From: Undaria pinnatifida | Lineage: Eukaryota; Sar; Phaeophyceae; Laminariales; Alariaceae | Assembly (NCBI GenBank): GCA_012845835.1 | Contig: JABAKD010000025.1 | Coordinates: forward strand, 8,113,338 to 8,177,337 | Length of the DNA stretch: 64,000 nucleotides | Direction of reading: 5' to 3' | Shown here: positions 42,901-54,900 of the stretch, one piece after another | How the letters are laid out: the number at the start of each line of letters is the position of its first letter | How positions within the stretch are numbered: the first letter of the stretch is position 1 | Position numbers and translations under genes: made by a program | The notes under the pieces: model-generated | Database searches by the model: none | Told to the model about the DNA's origin: nothing | What the model saw: only the letters and a program-made list of their open reading frames with translations

Positions 42901-45900
42901 AGACGCCTTGACGGTGACGTCACTCACGTGAGGAACTCTACACACTAACAATAGTATGATAAGTCCAAAGACGCCTTGACGGGTCAAAACTAGACCGTCA
43001 ACCGACATATTTGCCCGTCTATAGCGACAAAAAAACAACGATTGCGATATTTTCAAGCGTCGACCAGTAGCGTGAGCGCGCAGCAGCACGAGTACGAATC
43101 ATGCTGCATCCGTCCCGTATATACGAGTAATTGCATTGTTTTTTCCAAGGCTTACCACGGTATCTGAAAATCGAGACGGGACGGGACGGGACAGTGGGTG
43201 TACCATTACTCAACAGGACGGGACGGCTTATTTCAACTGAGTCGTTTTTGACGACGGGACGGGACGGTAAAAATCAACGGGATTTTTTTCCACGACCGGA
43301 CGGGACGGTAAATATATTCTTGGCGACGGGACGGGACGATAAACGTAATTTTTCACGACGGGACGGGACGGTAAATACATTTTTTCACGACGGGACGAAA
43401 AATACAACTTTTCACGACGAGACGGGAGAAACGTACCATGGGACCGATTTTGCCTGTCCCAAACGAGAGTTGTATACTCTACAATGTAGTAGCAGTAGTT
43501 GTAGTGCGGCATTAGATCATTGGATCAAAATAGTTGCTCCAGAGGAACAACCGCGAAAAAACACTCATACGAATCGTACGTAGATAGAAATCTATCTTGA
43601 AATAAATATCCTCATGATAGACTACATCGGTACGGCGAAATCACACCAAATGAAGCTGCGAACTCGTACTATTTACATTATAGACCGGTGCACATATAGT
43701 ACTCATATAGTACAGAGCAAATCTCATAATGCTTTTTCTACAGAAATAACCTCGACAGCAGCAGCGTTTTGGGCAGCGACGGATGCGGCAGCCTCCGCGT
43801 CGCAGTTAGCCTTCAACACCGCGACATCCTGGAAAACCTCCGCTAGCCCAGGGATCGAGTGCGAGATGAGCTTAAGCAGCATAATATTGTCGATTCTGTC
43901 AGGCCTGAGGGAGGTGCACAGTTGGCTAACGACTGCCGAAAGAGCAGAGAAGTTCATTTCTGCTTGACAACGTGTGGTGTCGATCCCTGGTACAGTCGAG
44001 CCAACAGTCCGACATGTGGCCAGCGAGCCGGCACTATACCATATTCCCCGTTTTGGCGTCTACTCCATCCATCGCCTGTACCTTCCACTCGTTGAGTACA
44101 TCTAAATCAGGCGAATTCGCCGCAACGGGCGTTTTCATGTACTTTTCATATTTTCATATCATATTTACGTACTTCGTGAATTCGTACAACTTCAATTTAA
44201 TGTACGTACCAGTCTGCTGTGAACAATATAAATAAAGTGAACTTCCAATGTGAAAAACGGAATTTCGTAAATTCGTAAATTCTTGATGGGGATGGACGGG
44301 AAGAGAAAACGGTGCAGGTTTGGATGACGGGACGGTAATTGAAAGTATCGCGACGGGACGGGACGGTAATTTCCAACGGAGTGATTTTCTTGACGGGACC
44401 GGACGGTAAAGTACAACGGGGCAGAGTTTGGTAACGGGACAAATGACAACGTTTGGAGATTTGTCGATGAGACAGGACGACGGGACCAGTTTGACGACGG
44501 TTTTACCGTCCCGTCCCGTCCAGCCGTTACCGTCGTTCCCGTCCCGTCAAAATACCGTGGTAAGCCTTACTTTTCTCAATATGGTGTGGGCAATTGTGAC
44601 CCCGATTATACTTAATCGGTCATCACTTTGCAAATATATAATCGTTTTCATTTTTTTTTTTAATAACACCTGCACCTCAAACGAAACAAGACATGTTCGA
44701 AGACCACATCGATTTGAGGCGTTTCTAACATCTTGAGGTTTTCGTGTAGTATTCTCCAGGTGTTTTGGGGGGAGGGGATGAAAAATAATATCGTATATTT
44801 CGGCAACTACGCTCTTGACAACGTCCCTGTTTTTAAAAGGTTGATATGGGCGGAGCTTGAGTAGATAAGGATAATGACATGCCCATATACATAAATGGGA
44901 GTTGCATGATAATTATACGGCATTTTTTGGGGGGGTAGAAAAATATGTATTTTTCTTGCCTCGGACGCATCCGTTGGCAGTTGTTTTCCCATTATTTTGA
45001 CCTCGATCGGCGGGCCTTCCACGCACACCCCCACACACACATAATTATCTAATATAAAATAAAACTATCATGTGTTACTATTAATATGATCTTATACCAG
45101 GCTCAGTACACATAAAAGATAACCCGCCAAGGAATATACTAAACGTGCAAAGCAAAAACTAAAGCACCAGGGATGATACAACGTTAACAATGTACATTAC
45201 GTGGGGTACAGGAGCTCCGACGGGGCCGGCTTGCGGTGCGACTTGAACGTTTCCCTCTTCGCCACTGCTGTGGGACCCGTGAGATTCTGGTTGTACACCT
45301 GGTGGTGGTTGGCCACCTTCCTGCAGAACTTCTGCTCTATGTTTATTACACTCAAGCGGTCGACGGCCGCTGCATAACTCTTAGCAGGTTAGTCAAGCAC
45401 TGAATTGTGTACCTACCCCACACAAGCCCTGTCGGGTTAATCTCGCAGCGGAACTTGGGAAGCATGATTGCAACACCCCCGCAGCGTTTTACTAGCACCA
45501 CTAGGCTAGGGTCCACGTTCAAGTCCGACTGCGTTCCCAACACCGCCACCATGCTCAACGCTGGACTCGAGTTCTTATCACCCCTCTTGCCCCCAGTCTT
45601 AGCCATCCCCGGAACCAGAAGGCCCTTCTCGAACAGGATTTGCTGCAGCCCCTTGAGCTTCCCAACGTGATCGGTGACACCCGGAGCGTAAAAGGAGATT
45701 TCACCCTCCTGAAAGGTGAGGTGCTGCACTTGCCCTTTCTTGAGTTTGGGTGTGTCTTGTAGTATGGGTACAGAATCCTGAGGAGCTAAATCGACACCCT
45801 TCCTACCACCCCCCCCGTATCCGACGTTCGTCCTCGTGACGCTTGGTGCTCCTTCTTCGACGTCGGAAACGGGGGGGTTAGGAAGGGTGTCGATTTAGCT

Positions 45901-48900
45901 GCTCAGGATCCTGTACCCATACTAGAAGACACACCCAAACTCAAGAAAGGGCAAGTGCAGCACCTCACCTTTCAGGAGGGTGAAATCTCCTTTTACGCTC
46001 CGGGTGTCACTGATCACGTTGGAAAGCTCAAGGGGTTGAAGCAAATCCTGTTCGAGAGGGGCCTTCTGGTTCCGGGGATGGCTAAGACTGGGGGCAAGAG
46101 GGGTGACAAGAACTCGAATCCAGCATTGAGCATGGTGGCGGTGTTGGGAGCGCAGTCAGACTTTAAGAACGCGGACCCTAGCCTAGTGGTGCTAGTAAAA
46201 CGCTGCGAGGGTGTTGCAATAGGTCGGAAACCAATTTCGTCGCCCGCCAGCCGGCAGTGGCCAATATGCCATAATCGTCAATTTTCGTTGTCATTTTTTA
46301 TTTTTTTTCCCCTCTCAAGCCTCAGAAAGGGCTTGAACTTTGTCTTTCCCCAATCCGCCGGAGGATTGAAAAGGTTCAAGATAATAAATAAAACAAAATT
46401 GTACATTGTCAAAAACGGCGAGGGAGATGGTATTGACAACAGCAAGGGCAACAGTGACGGTAACGGTACTAAAAGGTAAGGGTAACGAAAGGTCAAGAGT
46501 GCCGGTAACGGGCGTACCGGAAACGGCGAGGGCAACGGTGACGGTAACAGGAACGGTGCCAGTAACATCAGTATTTTTTTTTAATGGAAAAGAACATTTC
46601 AGCTGTGACATCGACCAAAAATGATTTACATCAAAACTCGTCTTTGCAAGCTGCGTATGATACTTCGATCGCGCGTGAATATTATACCGCCGGAACTGCG
46701 CCAGCAAATACAATGGTAAAGGCACCAGTAACGGTACAGGAGCCGGTAACGGCAAGGTCCAGATTACCGGTAACGCAACGGTAACGGTAAGGGTGCCTGC
46801 CGGAAACAGTACGGGTACAGGTAATGTTGCCGGTCACGGTACGGATGACGGTAACAGTAATTGTGGCAGTAACATCAACGGTAATTGTTCAGGGTGCTAT
46901 TCCGCCGGAACTGGGCCAGCAAAGAGAAGGGTAAGGGTGCTAGCAACGGTGCAGGAGCCGGTAACGGCAAGGTCAAGATCACCGGTAACGTAACGGTAAC
47001 GGCAAGGGTGCCTGCCGGAAACAGTAAGGGTATCTGTAACGTTACCGGAAATAATACGGGTGACGGTGACGGTAACAGTGCCAATAACATACACGGTAAG
47101 GTCCAGGGTACTATACCGCCGGAACTTGCGCCAGCAAAGAAAATGGTAAGGGTGCCAGTAACTACAACAGGTGCCGGTAACGGCAAGGTCAAGGATTACC
47201 GGTAACGTAACGGCAACGGTAACGGTGCCTGCCGGAACCGTAACTGTAAAACAGGAGCCGGTGACGGCAAGGTCAAGACTAAATGTAACGCAACGGCAAC
47301 GATAAGGGTGCCTGCCGGAAACAGTAAGGGTACAAATAATGTTGCCGGTAACGGTACGGATGACGGTAACAGTAATGGTGACAGTAATATCAACGGTAAG
47401 GTTCGGGACATTACACCGCCGGAACTGGGCCAGCAAAGAAAAGGGTAAGGGTGCTAGAAACGGTACAGGACCCGATAACAGCAAGGTCAAGATCGCCGTT
47501 AACGTAACGGTAACGGCAAGGTTACCTTCCGGAAACAGTAAGGGTACAGGTAATGTTACCGATAACGGTACGGGTGGCGGTAACAGTAATGGTGCCAGTA
47601 ACATCAACGGTAAAGTCCAGGGTACTATACCGCCGGAACTGCGCCAGAAAAGACAAGGGTAATACGAAGTGTCATCATACCAGGTCCATGTGGAACTTTT
47701 TTTTTCTCAGTCGCTCTAGCTGAGCTCAGCTTGGCTCATCAGCTCAGCAGCGCAGCGCCGTACCTTGCCGTGCGGTGAAGCACAGTGCCGTTCTGTGTCG
47801 TGCTGCGTACTGTGCTGTACTTACTCTTTCGTACATGCCAGGTATGATTCGACGTATCACACCAGATACCGGTACAACAGGTGTGTACGTCCTACATTGT
47901 TGAATCACAAAAAAAGGACTCCCAGCTCAGCTCAGCTCAGCTCAGCTATAACTCAGCAGTGCAGCGCAGCGCTGTGCGGTACCGTGCAGTGCGGTACCGT
48001 GCCCTTCCCTGCGGTGCTGTGCCGTGCTGCGCTTTCTTTCGCACGTGAAGTACCAGGTATCAGCGAACCAGGTAACAGGTACCCATATGAACGTGTGTAA
48101 TCGTTTTTTGCTTTTTTGATTGATTGTCCTCTCTCGGTCCTCTTCATTTTTTCATTTTGCAAACTTACACCCGTACTGTCGATCAGAACGTGGCATCGCG
48201 CGCAAGCACACAGCACAGCAGAGCACAGGGCAATCAGATCTGCACAAGTAGCTCTTGGAATTATCACTTCGATAGATGCACCAAATCATGGGCTCCTTCT
48301 TTCTGCCCCCTTCACACTTCGTTGTATTTTTCCTTGCGGGAGCGTAGCGGGCGGCGTCAGCCGCCCACGGAGCGGATTCCTCGTATAGCTTACCGGTGAT
48401 GTCGAATATGGCGGTACGGTTGGCCTCTACCCTAGCTCTCGCCCCAGCCCGCACGTGCAGGAGTTGGGCCGTTTCGCGCCGAAGGAGGGTTTCCTCTTCA
48501 TCGGAGGCCTGTACATAAAAAGCGAATAGGGGACATGACATGGTATGAAAAGGTAATACCAGCAACCGATATATATGATATGATATGATGTGATATGATA
48601 TGATATGATATGATATACATGATATGATATGATATGATATACATGATATGATATGATATGATATGATATGATATTATACCATATGATGTCGAGCGTGGAG
48701 TGATGAGTTGTGATGTAGCATGATCTGATCTGGTACGGCATTAATCTGACACGATACGAAACGATAGTTTTCTCGCGTTACAGGAGTGTGTCCTCTTCGT
48801 CGGAGGCCAGCAAAAAAAAGGGAATAACGTGAACGCGACAGCATGTTATGCGATACGATATGATACGATGCAATATTTCAGGTATGAGATATCACACGAT

Positions 48901-51900
48901 GCGATATGCTGAGATACGATATAATATAATGACCCCATCCACTACCAAGATTTAATGGAGTTTTATTGCGGGTGATCCGAAAATAAACCCTCAAGTTAGT
49001 TTTGACTACAGTGCGCGTCGACGGCTGATGTCATACCTTCTTCATAGTGACATTAGAGGATTAGGGTCTATTGGTTTCAAGCCTATTGGCTGGTGGACTT
49101 AGAGCACACCAGGTGACGGGGGGGGGTGGGAGTACTCAGTTTGTGCATGGCCGTAGTCGTATGGCCATAGACCCTTGCATCCCTACTATGCCAGGATGAA
49201 GTACGTCGGGTTTTCACCAACCAGGCAGACATTGCTTGCACCAAGCGCGAAGCGCCCTGAGTTGTTCGGCGAGTCGCATGAAGGCGAACTGCATCCTTCC
49301 AAGAACCGCTCGTAAGACGGACTTCGGCACCTTGTGCCTACTTTTCCTTATCGATGACAGCGACCAATGAGTTAATTTGTTATCTGGTGTGGCCACTCCA
49401 GAAACAGCAATGGGTATCACTACGTAACTGCCTCGTGGGTGCCTTACCATATTCACACCACGCGATGCGACCATTCTCCTTGTGCGGAGTTAGGGGGGGG
49501 GTGGGGGGGAATTGTCAACTTAATGTTGTCGGGGTGTACTAGGTGTACTCATTTCATCCATATCCTTTGTCGTAAGACCATAGACCGACCATTGCGCGTT
49601 TCGCATGGCCAGTGGGATATTGGAGTCATCCCACGCTAGGAGTGTAGGGGAAAGCTTCTGAGCTCCGACCATGAAGAGCTCAGTATATCACGAAAAAAAA
49701 AATGCTGCCTACCTCACGAGTAGTGTTTCCGTCATCGTCGCTGACGATGCCTCCTCCGCTCGCCGCTAACGCCAAGGCTAATTGCCGGGCTTGGTTTCCC
49801 CCTCCAGCTCCGGCTTGGCCGCTCTTCACCACCGTCACCTGTGAAGCCATGCCACCAAAAAGAGGTAGGCATAAATTAAAGACTATGCTACATTTAACTC
49901 TGAAGAAACACTTGATCTAAAGGCCTTGCTTCGCTCTCAGAGCTCCACCTGGAACCTGACTAAATCCTCTTCTTGGGGAACCTTCCTGGAGTTCTTTGCG
50001 TTCTTCGCTTTTTTCGTGTTCTTTTTCCTGGTTCATCACATTTTGCCTTCCTTTCGTCGTTGTGTTGCGTCTCTTTCGATATGTCGCTTAGCTTTGACTG
50101 CTCGTCCATTCTGATTCGACATTCGAAAAAAAAGTTGTTTGGTTTTGTTCTTTTTGTCTTTTTCGACGTTTTTTTTCTTTCTCATGTCGTTCCTTTGCAT
50201 CGTTGTTTTTCGGCTTCTTAGATTACCTCGCTTGTTTTCGACTGTCCATTCTGATTCGAGTTTCGAAAGAACGATTTTACGATTGTTTTCCCCTAGATAT
50301 ATAAATTTTCTGGCATTTTCTTTTCCCGATTTTTTTATATTTTGGGCGCTTTCATCACGAGCACAAAAAAGTCTTACCAAAATGTATGTACACGTTTATT
50401 TTGAACGTATCATATACTATGATACGTTCATAGACTATGATACCAAGAACACGTGCATTTGGCACCTGCTATGGTTTAAGGTCATACGATTACGGCTATG
50501 CAAATGCGTACACCCCCCCCCCCCCCCCCGCCCCCGGCCTACGACCACCACCCCCGCAAGCTCACCTCTTGCTTAATTATTCCGTTGCCATTAGCGCTAG
50601 CGCTAGTGTTTCCGACAACGCCATGGCTTACTCCGCCCACCACAGGAACCAAAGCGTTGCTGATGCTGCTGTTGTTGGTGGTGTTGTTGATGTTGGCGTT
50701 GTTGCTGTTGTTGGCGTTGTTGTTGGTGTTGGTGTTGTTGTCGGCGCTATTGTTGCTGCTGCTGTTGTCATTGCTGTTGCTGCTGCTGTTGGCGTTGGCA
50801 TTGTTGTTGATGATGCTGCTGGCGTTGACGTTGTTGTTGTTGACATTGTTTGTGTTGTTGTTGATGCTATTGTTGCTGTTGCTGCTGACGTTGTTGTTGC
50901 TGTCGTCGTCGTCGTTGTTGTTGTTGTTGTTGTTGTCTGTCTGGTCGTTGTTGTCGGCCTGGTCGTTGTTGTCGGCCTGGTCGTTGTTGTCGGCCTGGTC
51001 GTTGTTATCAGTGTCTTCATCGATGATGTCATCGATAGCGGAATACTCTCCATCACCGTGCCACAGGGGGAAAACGTCCTCCGGTCCATCAGGCGCCACC
51101 TGGTGTCATGCATAAAAAAACAAAAGGCGACAAGCAAAACATCTAAGAACACACCGAAAAATAGATGACAGACAACACGCAGCTAAATGCAAGGAAAACC
51201 ACCCACCCGCCTCTTCCGCTCCACCCTCTCGCCTCCCCCCCCACCTTCCCGCCCCCACTCCACTCCCCACCCTCCCACCCCAACCCCTCCCCCACACCCT
51301 AACTTCCCCCTCCCAACCGGCCTCCCCCCCCATCCTCCCCCTCTAACCACCACCACCCCCTTCTCCAATCCTACCCTCCCCAGCAGCTTAAAAAATGCCT
51401 CCCACCTTGCCTACCGCAACCCCGTGCTAAACGCCTCCCACCTTACCTCCCCTCCCCCCCTTAAACGCCTACAACCAGGAGCAGCGTCCCACCTTGGGTC
51501 CGACACTGCGAAGGGCGGCGCGCCAAACCTTTCCGGCTAAAACATTTCCCCTTCCCCTCCCAATACCCCGCCCACTCCACCCCTCTCCACCCACCCACTC
51601 CTCAAAACCCCGTCAAAAACGCCTAGAAACACGGAGAATGCCCCATATCTGCACCGATGCTGCGGAGGCCGGCGCACCAAGGCTTTCCTGCAGAAATATC
51701 CTGGAATTTCTCCCTTCCTTCTCCTACTACCCCCCCCCCCCTCCCCCCCCTTCCCTCCCCCCCCTCCCCTCCCCTCCCCCCAAAATCCTTGAAAAACGCC
51801 TACAAACACGAAGAAAGCCCCACCTCTGTACCGATGCTGCGAAGGGCGGCGCGCCAGGCCTTTCCTGCAGAAGCATGCTGGAATTTTCCGATTTCTGCTT

Positions 51901-54900
51901 TTAAGCTCGACACGGTGATTCGAAACACCGCCACCGTCGGCCGCCGCACCTCCCCGTCCCCCGCCCCCTCCCCGGCCTCCTTCTTAGCTCCCTCCACGCC
52001 TTCTTCCACCTCTTTCTTCACTCCTTCTCCTGCTGCTGCCATTGCTGTTGCTGTTGTTGCTCCCGGCGAAGATGACCGAGACGTATCGTCACCCGCTAGC
52101 GCAGTCGGTTTTCCACCACCACCACTACCACCACCGCCGCCACCACCGCCACTGCTAACACCGGACTTTTCGCTCTCGCCGGACGCACCGGCAGACGCTT
52201 TATTTATACCAGGGGGTGGTTTACTACGGTCCCCTCCCTCCTCCTGCTCGTCGGCGAAGACCTCAACCACTTCCAGCACGCAGTTGAACAACGACTAAAG
52301 GGAGAGAAAAAAAACATGCGAACACCGAAGGTGAAAAAAAAAGAGAAGAGAGATTATGTGAAAGTTCACGAGACGACAAAATAATACGAGCTTCTCCTTC
52401 GGGATGTGGTTAGGTTGACATCAGGAGGGTGTCGCAAATTGAAAAGGGGGAAAAACTCTACTAAAAAGTGACCAAAAAAAAAATCACTCGCCACCGCGCA
52501 AGTAGACCGCCAAGTTAACACCGACCAGCCCAAACGATTTTATAGTTTAGTCTATACAAGCTTCTCCTTCGGGGTGTGGTTGGGTGGACTTCCCGGGGAT
52601 TGTCGCGGGGGACAAAACTCTAGTAAAAATTGACCAAAAAACAGTTACCCGCCGCGCAAGTAAACCGGCAAGTAACACCGACCAGCTCAAACGAGTTTAG
52701 AGTTCTAGTCTTTACAAGCTTCTTCGGGATGTGGTTGGTTTGAACTCCCGGCGGATGTCGCAGGGGACAAAATTCTGGTAAAAACTGACCAAAAAAAAAT
52801 AGCCGCTGCGCAAGTAAACAGGTAAGAAACACCGACCACCCCAAACGAGAGTATCGTTTAGTCTAAACAAGCTTCTCCTTCGGGACGTGGTTGGCTTGAA
52901 ATCCCGAAGGGTTTCGCAAGTTGAAAAGGGGGACAAAACTCTAGTAAAAGCTGACCGAAAAACATTTCGCTGCCGCGCAAGTAAAACGGCAAGTAACACC
53001 GACCAGCCCAAACGAGAGTATCGTTCAGTTTATACAAGGCTCCCCTTCGGGGTGTGGTTGGCTTGAAATCCCGGGGGGAGTCGCAGGGAACGAAACTTTC
53101 GTAAAAACTGACCAACATAAAAATTAACCGCTGCGCAAGTAACCGGGCCAGTAACACCGACCAGCCCAAACGAGTTTATAGTTTAGTCTATACAAGCTTC
53201 CCCTTCGGGATGTGGTTGGCATGAAATCCCGGGGAGTTGCACGTATAAAGAGAGTAGGGGAAGGGGGTGCGGAAAACTAAAAATCGAGGAAAAAACATGA
53301 GCCACACAGCAGGTAATCCGGCGAGTAAACACCGATCAGGGCGGACATGTTCAAAGCTGAAGTCTACGTACGAGTGATCGTTTGTTAGTATCGGTCCTAC
53401 TATAACGAAAATCAACGTCACCAACATCTTGAACCCCCCCGCCGTATTTCCGGGCTGTTCACGGTTCCTGACCCGGCCCGCGGGTCGGGCCAGGAGGTGT
53501 TCGAGAGATCTCACGAGTCGGAACGGGTCGAGTCAGGTAGTTTTCCATTTTCACCGGTGACACATGCTACGGTAGAGGTGCACCGGCGACACAAGCTACG
53601 GTAGAGGTGCACCGGCGACACATGCTACGGTAGAGGTGCACCGGTGGCACATACTACGGTAGAGGTGCACCGGTGGCACATGCTACGGTAGAGGTGCACC
53701 GGTGGCACATACTACGGTAGAGGTGCACCGGTGGCACATGCTACGGTAGAGGTGCACCGGTGGCACATACTACGGTAGAGGTGCACCGGTGACACATGCT
53801 ACGGTAGAGGTGCACCGGTGACACAAGCTACGGTAGAGGTGCACCGGCGACACATACTACGGTAGAGGTGCACCGGCGACACATACAACATTAGAGGTGC
53901 ACCGGCGACACAAGCTACGGTAGAGGTGCACCGGCGACACATACAGCGTTAGAGGTGCACCGACGACACAATGTTAGAGGTGCACCGGCGAAACATACAA
54001 CATTAGAGGTGCACCGGTGACACATACAACGTTAGAGGTGCACCGGCGACACATGTTGCGGTAAAGGCGCACCGGCGACACATACAACATTGGAGGTGCA
54101 CCGGCGACACATGCTGCGGTAGAGGCGCACCGGCGATACATACAACATTGGAGGTGCACCGTTTTTTTTTCTTTCTGGGGCTCCTCACTTGTGGAGCTGT
54201 AGGACACCTCACCCAAAACACTATTTTTTCTTGCAGTAGACTGAAAAAGAGCAACCCCGATAAACAAACCCATATGACCTACGTGTGTTGTCTTCACATT
54301 AAAACCGTTCTCCCTACCCAACGGCATCAGTACATCCAGTGTCCCGTGCTTGGTTCCTCATTCTCGAGAGATGTACATAAAAAGCAAACATTGTACAGTA
54401 TAGTAACACATGAATGACATTCGGACGATTTTGAGTTGTTGCTGTTGTTATGGTTGTTCTCACATTAACTCGCATAATCAAGTCCGTGGTCACAGGTCAG
54501 GCTCCAGTCACTCTTGAGTGGAGGAATACCCCAGGGAAAAAACACAAACCAAAGGTGGTACACGCATATATCATAGCTGACGCAATTCATGCCTCCGACA
54601 GAAAATATGAAAAGTGAAAACGGGAGTCAGCCTTCGATGTGCCAGTTCCATACTGGTGCATACGTCTCACTAATCGCGCCTGAAAAGCCGACTATACCGC
54701 TTGCCACCCACAATTAAGGCGCCCCGTCGTTCAGCACACAAAATAGATTTTAAAAAGTGTTACCTCTATCATACCACACGTCGGGTCGGGTCGGGTCGGG
54801 TCGGGTCGGGTCGGGTCGAGTCGAGTTGGGTCGGGTCGGGTCGGGTCACATTGATCCGATCCGGCCCGCGAACAGTAATACAACCCGTGAACAGCCCTTT

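Larger units (their letters stand above)
43147..44568. mobile_element. 1.42-kb inverted-repeat element enclosing exon 8
   Basis: Ends AAGGCTTACCACGGTAT (43147-43163) and its exact reverse complement ATACCGTGGTAAGCCTT (44552-44568). Just inside each end lie arrays of GACGGGACGGGACGGTAA, facing inward at both termini; a further direct array covers 44325-44480. This is the layout of a non-autonomous DNA transposon with subterminal repeats. No transposase seen. No clear target-site duplication. Confidence 0.7.

Noticed and set aside
46897-47607. 236-codon minus-strand frame
   Set aside because: Lies entirely in the GGTAACGG tandem repeat and is open in several frames.
53555-54165. CRISPR-like array of about 28-bp repeats
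   Set aside because: Units are contiguous, with no unique spacers and no cas genes; it is a eukaryotic minisatellite. The 90-bp array at 15171 is rejected for the same reason.
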